Virus record (IMG/VR): IMGVR_UViG_3300025545_000024
Location: 1-22,043 of that record
Source of the DNA: a virus
Length of the DNA: 22,043 bases
Reading direction: 5' to 3' (one strand)
Position numbers and translations under genes: made by a program. The notes beneath the pieces are model-generated. The model worked only from the letters and a program-made list of their open reading frames with translations, made no database searches and had not been told where the DNA came from. Of this stretch, positions 1 to 7,560 are shown piece by piece. Position 1 is the first letter of the stretch, and each line of letters begins with the position of its first letter.

Positions 1-2
1 GT

Positions 3-374
3 GGAAGGTCTACTGCTACTTTTTATAAAATTTTAAAAGATCGATGTAATGTTAATATTCTGGGATTTTTCTTAACTGGAAGAAGATTTAAATACATAAG
101 TCAGGATATTTCCTGGGGTACAAAGGATGCTCCAACTTCTGCTGAAATTTTAAAACTTTGGAAAAGAGAGAAGTCGTATGTTGCTTCAAATTATCTTGGT
201 TATGATAAATTGTATTACATTAAAGATGGTGAAGATTTGAATGTTGGAAATGAAGATTTTGTTGTTAGTGAAGATGCTTCAAAAAGTCAATTGACTAAAG
301 CATTTAAAAACTTTAATAAGAAAAAACTTACTAATAGAATTGTTTTGAAAAGTTTTGCAGAAATGGTCGCATGA
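3..374 (+). CDS. C-terminal fragment of a probable VWA-domain (CobT-like) protein
   Basis: The reading frame is open from the left edge and ends at TGA 372-374, so only the last 123 residues are seen and the start lies outside the window. The fragment begins GRSTATFYKIL, continues with a hydrophobic strand-like stretch (VNILGFFLTG) and ends in NRIVLKSFAEMVA. This resembles the tail of VWA/CobT-like proteins that T4-like marine phages carry near a CobS-like ATPase, and a CobS-like gene does follow at 927. MoxR/CobS-type AAA+ ATPases typically work with a VWA partner. The MIDAS metal-binding motif would lie upstream and cannot be checked. The next gene starts 3 bases downstream, so the two are probably co-transcribed. 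The coding call is firm; the family call is moderate. Confidence 0.6.
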   Translation, partial: GRSTATFYKILKDRCNVNILGFFLTGRRFKYISQDISWGTKDAPTSAEILKLWKREKSYVASNYLGYDKLYYIKDGEDLNVGNEDFVVSEDASKSQLTKAFKNFNKKKLTNRIVLKSFAEMVA

Positions 375-377
375 ATC

Positions 378-770
378 ATGACAATCGATAATCCTATATG
401 GGACAATAAAAACAAAGAAATACAAAAAATACTAACAGAAAAATCTTTAACAGATTCCCAATTGCTTAAAGCAATGGAAACATCTGCCCATAAAGAAATA
501 AATAGACTGCAAGAACATGCAAATCTTTTAGTAAAACAAGCAAAAGAAATCATGGACAGAGTACAATTAACAAAGAGAATTCATGAAAAAGTCAACATTT
601 CATTTCGTATTGTAAAAGAAAGACATTACTTCTTATATGCAGATGATATGTTGTCTTTGATTTCTCCCGAAGAATGGAATAAGAAAGAATCAGCAATTAC
701 AGTAAAACAATTAGGGGATGGAACTTGGGAAGAAGTGAAAAAAATGGATTTAGACCAAGAAATGTCTTGA
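378..770 (+). CDS. DUF2452-like conserved phage protein
   Basis: A 130-residue protein that I match by eye to the DUF2452 family, of unknown function. The supporting signature is the central helix with ANLLVKQAKEIMDRV followed by FLYADDMLSLISPEEW, the characteristic aromatic strand and 'LSLISPxEW' end of that family. The N-terminus is shorter than I would expect for the family. A charged heptad-like helix (about residues 38-70) suggests a coiled coil. It starts 3 bases after the preceding stop with no obvious Shine-Dalgarno, so translational coupling is likely. Its TGA stop lies inside the -35 box of the next promoter. Function cannot be stated. Confidence 0.75.
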   Translation: MTIDNPIWDNKNKEIQKILTEKSLTDSQLLKAMETSAHKEINRLQEHANLLVKQAKEIMDRVQLTKRIHEKVNISFRIVKERHYFLYADDMLSLISPEEWNKKESAITVKQLGDGTWEEVKKMDLDQEMS

Positions 771-795
771 CAAATAGGCGTGGATTTGAGATAAT
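767..795 (+). promoter_or_regulatory. Sigma70-type promoter upstream of the CobS-like gene
   Basis: TTGACA (767-772), a 17-base spacer and GATAAT (790-795) give a near-consensus host sigma70 promoter. The -35 box contains the TGA stop of the upstream gene. The expected start is about base 802, giving a leader of roughly 125 bases before the ATG at 927. The -10 region (TTTGAGATAATA) is shared with the promoter at 14005. Confidence 0.75.
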
Positions 796-926
796 AGTAG
801 TGAAAGGTGGAGGAAGTTCGCAAATGGTTTCCTTCTGGAAATGTTCTGGTGCCTGCAACGGTGTAATTTAGTGGCGGCGAATTTATTTCATCTTTCATTT
901 TTTATTAATTATATTATGGAGAAAAT
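796..926 (+). promoter_or_regulatory. Long leader with a possible 15-codon mini-ORF
   Basis: This 131-base leader follows the promoter at 767. It contains a good Shine-Dalgarno (GGAGG, 809-813) and, ten bases later, an ATG at 824 that opens a 15-codon frame (MVSFWKCSGACNGVI) ending at TAG 869-871. The frame can also be read in phase from GTG 800. Short complementary segments (AGGAA with TTCCT) suggest some folding but no clear terminator. The mini-ORF may be a leader peptide or coincidence. The ribosome site of the main gene is GGAGA at 918-922. Confidence 0.35.
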
Positions 927-2114
927 ATGAACGTGAATCAAAAGGCTCTTGTTCAAGCTGTTATTGATGCTGGTTATGAAGACGAAATTTCTCGTCCGGA
1001 ATTGAAAGCAATTGGAAGACAACTTGGTGTGAGTACTGCATGGGTGCAGAAAAATGAGACATATAAAGTTGCTAGAGGTGTATATCGTATCCCTCAACTT
1101 GATGGTTCTATGAAAAGTGCATTAGCACAAACAGTTGTTAATGAAAATCCTGAAGAAAAAAAGGAATCTAAAGTGATTCCATTTCCCGTACAAACCGAAT
1201 CATTTATTCCAGATAAAGATTCTCATTTTGTTAGATTTGGACATTGTAAAGATGTCGAACAGATTGTCAAATCGAGAATTTTTTATCCAACTTTTGTGAC
1301 TGGTCTTTCTGGTAATGGTAAAACATTCATGGTTGAACAAGTTTGTGCAAAACTTAATCGTGAAATGTTTCGTGTTAACGTTACTATTGAAACTGATGAA
1401 GATGATTTGCTTGGTCACTATCTTTTGAAAGATGGGGAAACTGTTTGGCAAGATGGTCCAGTTATTCAAGCAATGAAACGAGGTGCTATTCTGCTTCTTG
1501 ATGAAGTCGATCTTGCATCAAATAAAATTATGTGTTTGCAACCTGTTCTTGAAGGTAAAGGTATTTTCATTAAAAAGATAAATCAATGGATTCGTCCCGT
1601 TCGAGGTTTTAATGTTTTTGCTACTGCAAATACTAAAGGAAAAGGTTCTGATGATGGACGATTTATCGGAACAAATATTCTTAATGAAGCATTTCTTGAA
1701 AGATTTGCAATTACTATGGAACAAGATTATCCGAGTATTTCAGTTGAGAAAAAAATTCTCAATGCAGTTCTTGTTTCTCTTGGTTGTGAAAATGAAGAGT
1801 TTGTTGATAAACTTACAAACTGGGCGGACATTATTCGTAAAACATTTTACGATGGTGGTGTTGACGAAATTATTGCTACTCGCCGACTAGTTCATATTTG
1901 TAATGCATACGCTATTTTTGGTGATAAAATGAAATCAATTCAGATGTGTGTTAATCGTTTTGATGAAGAAACTAAATCTGCGTTTCTTGATTTATACAGC
2001 AAAGTTGATGCTGATGTTACTGTTCCTGGGGAAACCCCTGCTGAAGACGGAGAATCTACCCTTGAAGAAGAGAATACATCTAATGAAGAAGAGGATACAG
2101 AAACACCCTTTTAA
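927..2114 (+). CDS. cobS-like: CobS/MoxR-like AAA+ ATPase
   Basis: A 395-residue AAA+ ATPase. Walker A is GLSGNGKT (residues 126-133) and Walker B is LLLDEVD, with the acidic pair D192-E193. A sensor-1-like FATAN stretch follows. This is the architecture of the porphyrin-biosynthesis-like CobS protein common in T4-like marine phages. Residues 1-60 form an extra helix-turn-helix-like domain (RPELKAIGRQLGV) that may bind nucleic acid or a partner. The C-terminus is a very acidic Glu-rich tail. The probable VWA protein nearby suggests an ATPase/VWA remodelling pair rather than a full cobaltochelatase; no CobN is seen. The start is supported by GGAGA at 918-922. Confidence 0.88.
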   Translation: MNVNQKALVQAVIDAGYEDEISRPELKAIGRQLGVSTAWVQKNETYKVARGVYRIPQLDGSMKSALAQTVVNENPEEKKESKVIPFPVQTESFIPDKDSHFVRFGHCKDVEQIVKSRIFYPTFVTGLSGNGKTFMVEQVCAKLNREMFRVNVTIETDEDDLLGHYLLKDGETVWQDGPVIQAMKRGAILLLDEVDLASNKIMCLQPVLEGKGIFIKKINQWIRPVRGFNVFATANTKGKGSDDGRFIGTNILNEAFLERFAITMEQDYPSISVEKKILNAVLVSLGCENEEFVDKLTNWADIIRKTFYDGGVDEIIATRRLVHICNAYAIFGDKMKSIQMCVNRFDEETKSAFLDLYSKVDADVTVPGETPAEDGESTLEEENTSNEEEDTETPF

Positions 2115-2122
2115 TTGACAGT

Positions 2123-2160
2123 CATAAATAGAGGATAGGGAATAAATTCTTATCCTCTAT
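2123..2160 (+). promoter_or_regulatory. Late-promoter-like box overlapping a strong hairpin
   Basis: CATAAATA (2123-2130) matches the NATAAATA late-promoter motif of T4-like marine phages, 50 bases before the next start. It overlaps a perfect 10-base-pair inverted repeat, ATAGAGGATA (2128-2137) with TATCCTCTAT (2151-2160), extendable inward by G-U and A-U pairs. No T-tract follows, so it is not a classical intrinsic terminator. It could protect the mRNA 5' end or mark a processing site. Confidence 0.5.
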
Positions 2161-2180
2161 TACTGTATCATGGAGATATA

Positions 2181-3194
2181 ATGCAAATTGAAATTAAAGT
2201 TGAAGAATTAAGAAAGAAAAAGATTTTTGTTGCAACACCAATGTATGCTGGGCAATGTGCGGGTATGTACACAAAGGCATGTATTGATCTAGCAACAATG
2301 TGTGCAAATTATGGAATAGAATGTAAGTTTTTTTTCATATTCAATGAATCTCTTATTACTAGAGCTAGAAATTATTTAGTTGATGAATTTCTTAGAGCAG
2401 AAGAATTTACTCATTTGATGTTTATTGATGCTGATATTCATTTTGATCCAAGAGACGTATTGTCTCTTGCCGCACTGTGTGACGATAAACACCCTATTAT
2501 CGGTGGCCCCTATGGGAAAAAATGTATTGCGTGGGAAAAAATTGTGCAAGCAGTTGATGCTGGGGTGGCTGATAAAGATCCAAACGAATTGCAGAAATTC
2601 GTGGGCGATTTTGTATTTAATCCAGTTCAGGGAACCACTGAATTAAAGATAAACGAACCCGTAAAAGTTTTAGAAATTGGAACTGGATTTATGATGATTC
2701 AAAGAGAAGTTTTTACTAAATGGAAAGATGCATATCCTCAGTTTCATTATAAACCAGATCACAATCGTTCTGAACAATTTTCTGGAGACCGATATATTCA
2801 TGCATATTTTGATACGGTTATTGATAATGACTCCTATATGCCAATGGGATCTTCAAACAAGTCTGATAGGTATCTTTCCGAAGATTATGCATTTTGTCAA
2901 TTAGCAAGACATATTGATATAAACATTTATCTTTGTCCTTGGATGAAGCTCGGTCATATTGGAACATATGTGTTTGATGGTTCAATGTCTGACCTTGGAA
3001 GAATAGATTCGTCTAATGAACTTGCTAGGGTTCATATGGAACAATCACAAAAATTAAGACAAGCTAGAATAAACGTTACTGAAGAAGCAATAGCAGTACA
3101 AAATATTGAGCGGATTGAAGAGAAGAAATCAACTAGGCAAGACAGAAGAAAATCTTTAAGGGACAAAAAGAAAAATTTAAAAAAGAAAAAATGA
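2181..3194 (+). CDS. GT-A-like glycosyltransferase family protein
   Basis: A 337-residue protein with the features of a nucleotide-sugar glycosyltransferase of the GT-A fold. It has an opening strand (KIFVATPMYAGQC), a helix ending near RARNYLVDEFL, and a DxD-type metal site in FIDADIHFD (D83, D85). Later come an EIGTGFMMI segment and an SEDYAFC acidic region, as expected for the acceptor side. The C-terminal 60 residues are highly basic and coiled (ending KKNLKKKK) and may bind DNA or lie disordered. The substrate is unknown; phage DNA or a host surface glycan are possibilities. GGAGA at 2172-2176 supports the start. The poly-lysine end runs close to gp45, 30 bases downstream. Confidence 0.7.
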   Translation: MQIEIKVEELRKKKIFVATPMYAGQCAGMYTKACIDLATMCANYGIECKFFFIFNESLITRARNYLVDEFLRAEEFTHLMFIDADIHFDPRDVLSLAALCDDKHPIIGGPYGKKCIAWEKIVQAVDAGVADKDPNELQKFVGDFVFNPVQGTTELKINEPVKVLEIGTGFMMIQREVFTKWKDAYPQFHYKPDHNRSEQFSGDRYIHAYFDTVIDNDSYMPMGSSNKSDRYLSEDYAFCQLARHIDINIYLCPWMKLGHIGTYVFDGSMSDLGRIDSSNELARVHMEQSQKLRQARINVTEEAIAVQNIERIEEKKSTRQDRRKSLRDKKKNLKKKK

Positions 3195-3224
3195 AATTTA
3201 AACAATTAAATATGGAGTGTTATT

Positions 3225-3902
3225 ATGAAACTAAGTAATCAAACCGTTTCAGTTTTGAAGAATTTTGCCAATATCAATAATGGTATTTTTTTTGAAAAAG
3301 GAAAAATAATTAAAACAGTTGCTCCCACTAAAGCAATTTTAGCAAAAGCGAATATTATAGAAGATATACCGAGGAATTTCGGCATATATGATATAACAAA
3401 AATGCTCGGGTCTTATTCTTTATTTGAAACTCCTGAAGTTGAATTTGAAGAAAAATACATTCTTATTGAGGACAAGAAAAATCAAAGAAAAGTTAAATAT
3501 TGGATGTGTGACCCAGATCTTGTTGTAAGGCCCCCCGAAGGAAAAAATGTCCATCTTCCTACTGAAGATGTTAGTTTTACTCTTGAATCAAGTGCTTTAG
3601 ATTTTTCCATTAAGCAAGCAAGCGTACTTTCGTTGCCTGAAATAGGTATCATAGGTAATGGGGCTGATATAACTATTACAGCATTAGATTCACAAACTAA
3701 TGAAACTTCTTCTGAACAAGTAGTTGGTGAAACTGATAAAAATTTCAAATTTATTTTTAAATTTGAAAATATTACAAAATTAATGTCTAAAAATTATAAT
3801 GTATTGTTATCAAGTAAAGGATTGGCTCAATTTATAAGTTCTGATAATGTTATAGAATATTTTATTGCTATAGAATTAGCAAATTCAATATATGAAGATT
3901 AA
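3225..3902 (+). CDS. 45: Sliding clamp, DNA polymerase processivity factor (gp45)
   Basis: A 225-residue protein, against about 228 in T4. The N-terminus MKLSNQTVSVLKNFANINNG closely follows the T4 gp45 opening. The C-terminus keeps the clamp-like pattern NYNVLLSSKGLAQF...YFIAIE. In T4, gp45 forms a trimeric ring that tethers gp43 to DNA and also activates late transcription. It heads the block gp45-gp44-gp62-RegA-gp43, as in T4 and cyanophages. GGAG at 3214-3217, 7 bases before ATG, fixes the start. Late-promoter-like boxes elsewhere in this window are consistent with clamp-dependent late transcription. Confidence 0.93.
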   Translation: MKLSNQTVSVLKNFANINNGIFFEKGKIIKTVAPTKAILAKANIIEDIPRNFGIYDITKMLGSYSLFETPEVEFEEKYILIEDKKNQRKVKYWMCDPDLVVRPPEGKNVHLPTEDVSFTLESSALDFSIKQASVLSLPEIGIIGNGADITITALDSQTNETSSEQVVGETDKNFKFIFKFENITKLMSKNYNVLLSSKGLAQFISSDNVIEYFIAIELANSIYED

Positions 3903-3921
3903 CCCATTGCGCGGATTATAA

Positions 3922-4863
3922 ATGTTTGGAGAATCTTTTTTATGGGTCGAAAAATATAGACCTAAAACAATTGAAGAGTGTATACTTCCTGATAGAATAA
4001 AAACACTTTTTAGTCAGATATCATTGGAAGGACGTATTCCTAATATGATTCTTTCTGGGGATCCTGGTACGGGTAAAACGACCGTAGCAAAAGCTCTTTG
4101 TAATGAAATAGGGTGTGATTTTCTTATGATAAATGGTTCTGAAGAATCTGGCATTGATGTTTTACGTACTAAAATTAGAGGATATGCGTCAACAGTCAGT
4201 TTTGATGGTGGAAGAAAAGTTGTTATACTTGATGAAGCAGATTATTTAAACCCCAATTCTACCCAACCGGCTCTAAGATCTTTTATTGAAGAATTCGAAA
4301 AACATTGTTCATTTATACTGACGTGTAATTATGTTAATCGAATTATTGAGCCTTTGCGATCTAGATGTCAATCAATTGATTTTAAGATAAGCAGAGAAGA
4401 TAAGTTAACTGTTGGGACGAATTTCGGAAAAAGACTTTATAATATCCTAGATCAAGAAAATGTAAATTATGATAAAAAAGTGGTTGCGGAAGTGTTGATG
4501 AAACATTTTCCTGATTATCGTCGAACACTGAATGAACTTCAAAAATATTCTAAATACGGTAACATAGATACGGGTATATTGTCTCAAATTTCAGATTTAG
4601 ATTTGACCGAACTTATGAATTACATGAAGGTTAAAAAATTCAATGATGTGCGAAAATGGGTTGTGAATAACTTGGATAATGATCCGCAAAAAGTTTACAG
4701 AAAAATTTATGATGTTGCATCAAATCACGTTCAAGCAACATCGATACCTCAATTGGTATTAATTTTAGCAGATTCGCAATATAAATCGGCTTTTGCGGCA
4801 GATCATGAATTAAATCTAGTTGCTTGTCTTGTAGAAATAATGGTAGAATGTCAATTTATTTAA
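3922..4863 (+). CDS. 44: Clamp loader large subunit (gp44), AAA+ ATPase
   Basis: A 313-residue clamp-loader ATPase, close to T4 gp44 (about 319). Walker A is GDPGTGKT (46-53), Walker B is LDEAD (D104-D107), and the SRC motif carrying the arginine finger is S147-R148-C149. Four copies are expected to assemble with gp62 and open the gp45 ring using ATP. The start lacks a clear Shine-Dalgarno and lies 19 bases after the gp45 stop, so coupled translation is plausible. The TAA stop is followed by an A-rich run and then 64 further sense codons in the same frame (see 4864). Unlike the usual order, gp62 does not follow directly. Confidence 0.95.
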   Translation: MFGESFLWVEKYRPKTIEECILPDRIKTLFSQISLEGRIPNMILSGDPGTGKTTVAKALCNEIGCDFLMINGSEESGIDVLRTKIRGYASTVSFDGGRKVVILDEADYLNPNSTQPALRSFIEEFEKHCSFILTCNYVNRIIEPLRSRCQSIDFKISREDKLTVGTNFGKRLYNILDQENVNYDKKVVAEVLMKHFPDYRRTLNELQKYSKYGNIDTGILSQISDLDLTELMNYMKVKKFNDVRKWVVNNLDNDPQKVYRKIYDVASNHVQATSIPQLVLILADSQYKSAFAADHELNLVACLVEIMVECQFI

Positions 4864-5058
4864 AAAAAATGTTATACATTTCAGTTTAATGATACTTGGG
4901 CAGAAAATCTTTTTTCAGTCAATGAATTAAAATGTGTTACCTCAGAAAAAACGTTACCCTCTTTTTTTCCTTCTAAACTAAACAAATCAATAAATAATAA
5001 AGACAAAGTACAACAAGAAGAATCGAAAGAGAAAATCACGTCAATTTTTCAAGGATAA
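4864..5058 (+). other. Open frame in phase with gp44 after its stop, no start codon
   Basis: Directly after the gp44 TAA (4861-4863) the same frame stays open for 64 codons to TAA 5056-5058. The predicted peptide begins KKCYTFQFNDTWAENLF and ends in a charged, lysine- and glutamate-rich tail. There is no ATG, GTG or TTG in phase near the beginning. It may be a readthrough extension of gp44, the remnant of a gene broken when the neighbouring protease was inserted, or chance. A64-codon open run is uncommon in DNA this AT-rich. AATAAATA at 4989-4996 also resembles a late promoter. No family is recognised. Confidence 0.35.
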
Positions 5059-5061
5059 AGC

Positions 5062-6126
5062 ATGAAAAATATCAAGTATAATATCTTGATATGTTTATTT
5101 ATTATGTTTATAGGTGTCAAGTTTAACATATCAGCACAAGAAAACGGATCATTTGAAAATGTTATTAAAAAAGCAAACCAATCAGTAGTATTGTTATCTA
5201 CGAATCCTAATGCAGACCCAGAAACGAACGCATCACGTACTGGTTTATGTACTGGAACAGTTGTTGATAATATAGGTCATGTTATTACTAATTTTCATTG
5301 TATTTACAAACAAAATTATATAAAATTATATTATCACGAGCAAACTGATTGGAGAGAGTATGAAATAAAGATAATAGGTGTTGATCCCCTTGCTGATTTA
5401 GCTTTACTTAAAATTATAGGAAAAAAAGAACCGATTCCTTATCTTGAATTTGTAAAAGACACCAATGCAATATCAGTAGGTGCTGATGTTTTCGCCATAG
5501 GCCATCCTATGGGAATGATTTGGTCTGTAACCAAAGGAATTGTTTCTAGCATTGACCGATTTGTAGGACATCCTTTTATCAAAGCGATACAGACTGATTC
5601 CGCGATCAATAAAGGAAATTCTGGAGGCCCTCTTCTGAATATGAAAGGAGAAATTGTAGGAATCAATACGTTAATCGTTTCTACAATCTCTGAAAATGCA
5701 GGAATTGGTTTAGCGATTAGAAGCGATATTGTAAAAACGTCTTTAAATTCTATGTTAATGTTTGGAAAAGTCGATAGACCAGCAATTGGTGTTATGGTTG
5801 TACCATTAAATCTGAAAAAACAAAGAGAAAAAATTATAACAAAATTTCCTGAAATTGACCCAGAATTCGTTCCGAATACGTTTGGGGTATTCGTATTGCC
5901 TAATGACAGTTTTCCGCCGGACTTAAATAAATTTGATACCATTATTGGAATTAATGGTGTAATTATTAATACTGGATTACAGTTTTCAAATGAAATATAC
6001 AAATATAATATAGGAGAGACGGTCGCATTAACGATTGTGAGAAAACGAAGATTTCTAATTGTGAATGTTCTTTTAAAAAGACTCTTTATTAATGCAGATG
6101 TAATGTATGCCTCAATACGAGAATAA
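5062..6126 (+). CDS. Secreted HtrA/DegP-like serine protease with one PDZ domain
   Basis: A 354-residue S1C-type trypsin-fold protease. Residues 1-25 are a hydrophobic signal peptide with a plausible cleavage at SAQ, so the protein should act in the periplasm. The triad is visible: H79 (TNFHC), D112 (DPLADLALL) and S187 (GNSGGP, 185-190). From about residue 235 a single PDZ-like domain begins (RPAIGVMVVP) and includes FDTIIGINGVII. HtrA proteases degrade or refold misfolded envelope proteins. AAGGA at 5051-5055 supports the start. It sits between gp44 and gp62, splitting the normal clamp-loader pair, so it looks like an acquired host-type gene. The target is unknown. Confidence 0.9.
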   Translation: MKNIKYNILICLFIMFIGVKFNISAQENGSFENVIKKANQSVVLLSTNPNADPETNASRTGLCTGTVVDNIGHVITNFHCIYKQNYIKLYYHEQTDWREYEIKIIGVDPLADLALLKIIGKKEPIPYLEFVKDTNAISVGADVFAIGHPMGMIWSVTKGIVSSIDRFVGHPFIKAIQTDSAINKGNSGGPLLNMKGEIVGINTLIVSTISENAGIGLAIRSDIVKTSLNSMLMFGKVDRPAIGVMVVPLNLKKQREKIITKFPEIDPEFVPNTFGVFVLPNDSFPPDLNKFDTIIGINGVIINTGLQFSNEIYKYNIGETVALTIVRKRRFLIVNVLLKRLFINADVMYASIRE

Positions 6127-6143
6127 TCTTAATTAAAATAAAA

Positions 6144-6536
6144 ATGACTCCTTTTGATTTTTTAAACGATATTAATTACGGTAAAAAAAATCTGATGATC
6201 GGTGATACTGACCATCAGGTTGAAAAACAATATTTGCCTTTCATTGTCAATAAGGGACTATCTTATACAATGGATACAGTCCTTTATGCGAATGAAATGA
6301 ATATTCGACCTAATACTGATAAGAAACTTCAATTTGATTATTTAATAAATACAGTCAGACGAAACAAACGTTTTCCTAAGTGGATAAAATCCCAAGAAAA
6401 TGAAAATATTAAAATGATCGTAAAATATTATGGATATAATGTACAAAGAGCTAAAGAAGTTTTACATTTGCATTCCGTGAAAGATCTCGATCTGATCAAA
6501 GAAAAATTAAATACAGGTGGCGAAGGAAATAAATGA
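6144..6536 (+). CDS. 62: Clamp loader small subunit (gp62)
   Basis: A 130-residue protein resembling the short gp62 of T4-like marine phages; T4 gp62 has about 187 residues. The diagnostic opening is MTPFDFLNDINYGKKNLM, followed by a conserved YANEMN segment and QFDYLINTVR...KRFPKW. One gp62 is expected to assemble with four gp44 subunits to load gp45. Its stop overlaps the start of regA by ATGATG, which points to translational coupling. There is no strong Shine-Dalgarno; the region before ATG is A-rich. Identity rests on family pattern and its position beside regA. Confidence 0.85.
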   Translation: MTPFDFLNDINYGKKNLMIGDTDHQVEKQYLPFIVNKGLSYTMDTVLYANEMNIRPNTDKKLQFDYLINTVRRNKRFPKWIKSQENENIKMIVKYYGYNVQRAKEVLHLHSVKDLDLIKEKLNTGGEGNK

Positions 6537-6931
6537 TGTATGATATCGGCGAAATGGTAGAGATTACGTTAAAAGAACCTGATGATTTTCTAAAAGTAAA
6601 AGAAACACTAACTCGTATTGGTGTTGCTAGTAGAAAAGAAAAAACTCTTTATCAATCTTGTCACATTTTACACAAACAGGGCAAATATTACATAGTACAT
6701 TTTAAAGAATTATTTGCTCTTGATGGTAAACCTTATAATTTTTCAGATACAGATATTGCTAGAAGAAATACAATATCAAATAGGTTAGAAGAATGGAATT
6801 TAATTAAATTAGTTGATGTAAACAAAACAACAGATCCAATTTTACCCCTAAATCAATTAAAGATTTTGTCTTTTTCAGAAAAAAAAGAATGGTCTTTGAT
6901 TCCAAAATATAATATAGGCAAAAAATCATAA
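6533..6931 (+). CDS. regA: Translational repressor RegA
   Basis: A 132-residue RegA homologue. The core MVEITLKEPDDFLKVKETL and LYQSCHILHKQGKYYIVHFK align closely with T4 RegA, and the end VISF-like SFSEKKEWSLIPKY is also conserved. RegA binds AU-rich translation initiation sites of early phage mRNAs and blocks ribosome access, including those of replication genes. The start could be ATG 6533 or 6536, giving a seven- or six-residue extension ahead of the usual MVEITL start, for which ATG 6554 is an alternative. The start overlaps the gp62 stop, and its own stop overlaps the next start as TAATG. Several neighbours have weak Shine-Dalgarno and AU-rich starts, as RegA targets would. Confidence 0.95.
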   Translation: MMYDIGEMVEITLKEPDDFLKVKETLTRIGVASRKEKTLYQSCHILHKQGKYYIVHFKELFALDGKPYNFSDTDIARRNTISNRLEEWNLIKLVDVNKTTDPILPLNQLKILSFSEKKEWSLIPKYNIGKKS

Positions 6932-7461
6932 TGAATGAATCAACAGCGGTTGCATTACAACAAAAATTAGGAATTTTTTGTTTGCATGATGATGTTGAAC
7001 TGCCAACATTGGCCACAAAAAAATCTGCATGTTTTGATTTAAAGGCATATTTCAATTCATTTACAAAAATATTAGCATACGATCCATATAATACTAAAAA
7101 AGAAATTTTTATAAAAAATAATTGTTTACTCATGTCTCCTGGCTGGAGATATTTAATTCCTACAGGAATAATTTTTGATATTCCGAAAGACCATTATATT
7201 AAAATTCATCCACGTTCAGGCAATGCATTGAAAAAGGGTTTAATTACTGCAAATAATGTTGGAATTATTGATGAAGATTTTGTGGAAGAATGTAATTGTA
7301 TTATGATAAATGTATCATATGACCCTATTCAAATAACCCATGGTGATAGAATTGCACAAGCTGAATTGCGTAAATTAGAAAATTTTAAAATTGATTTCCT
7401 AAATAACAGACCAAATCAAAAAACCGATAGAGAAGGTGGATTTGGGTCTACAGGAACTTGA
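6931..7461 (+). CDS. dut: dUTP diphosphatase (dUTPase)
   Basis: A 176-residue trimeric-type dUTPase that hydrolyses dUTP to dUMP and pyrophosphate, limiting uracil in DNA and feeding dTMP synthesis. All five motifs are visible in order: SACFDLKA (I), HPRSGNALKKG (II), NNVGIIDEDF (III, with the catalytic aspartate), HGDRIAQAEL (IV) and the C-terminal DREGGFGSTG (V). Motif III has F and E where Y and G are usual (IDEDFVEE), and there is an insert of about 20 residues between motifs I and II. It starts in a TAATG overlap with regA. Its TGA stop lies within the -35 box of the hsp20 promoter. Confidence 0.93.
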   Translation: MNESTAVALQQKLGIFCLHDDVELPTLATKKSACFDLKAYFNSFTKILAYDPYNTKKEIFIKNNCLLMSPGWRYLIPTGIIFDIPKDHYIKIHPRSGNALKKGLITANNVGIIDEDFVEECNCIMINVSYDPIQITHGDRIAQAELRKLENFKIDFLNNRPNQKTDREGGFGSTGT

Positions 7462-7486
7462 CAAATTGCATATATAGTAGTATAAT
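7458..7486 (+). promoter_or_regulatory. Perfect-consensus sigma70 promoter of hsp20
   Basis: TTGACA (7458-7463), exactly 17 bases, then TATAAT (7481-7486): both boxes match the consensus fully. The -35 box overlaps the dut stop codon. Transcription should begin near 7493, giving a 5' leader of about 98 bases with tandem hairpins before hsp20. Host housekeeping polymerase should recognise it early in infection. Confidence 0.88.
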
Positions 7487-7494
7487 AGATCTTA

Positions 7495-7554
7495 TGAGAG
7501 TGCATTTGCATCTCATCCGTTGCATGTAGCAACATCCTCTGGCCCTTGCAGAGG
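7495..7554 (+). promoter_or_regulatory. Three tandem hairpins in the hsp20 leader
   Basis: Hairpin 1 pairs 7495-7499 plus 7501-7504 with 7507-7515, with G7500 bulged. Hairpin 2 is GTTGC (7519-7523) with GCAAC (7529-7533). Hairpin 3 is CCTCTG (7536-7541) with CAGAGG (7549-7554). They are followed by the Shine-Dalgarno hairpin at 7561-7590. A series of hairpins ahead of a final ribosome-site hairpin is the layout of ROSE-type leaders. Confidence 0.7.
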
Positions 7555-7560
7555 AAAATA

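Noticed and set aside
287-553. Minus-strand open frames throughout the window (for example 287-553, 5439-6002, 15457-15888, 20069-20419)
   Set aside because: They lie opposite well-supported + strand genes, have hydrophobic or Ser/Phe-rich composition typical of antisense frames in AT-rich DNA, and lack ribosome sites or family signatures.
800-880. tRNA or tRNA-like RNA in the 796-926 leader
   Set aside because: No cloverleaf arms or T-loop sequence (GTTCGAAT-like with matching stem) can be formed.
2115-2143. TTGACA at 2115-2120 as another sigma70 promoter
   Set aside because: No acceptable -10 box occurs at 16-18 bases; the sequence there is GGGAAT-like.
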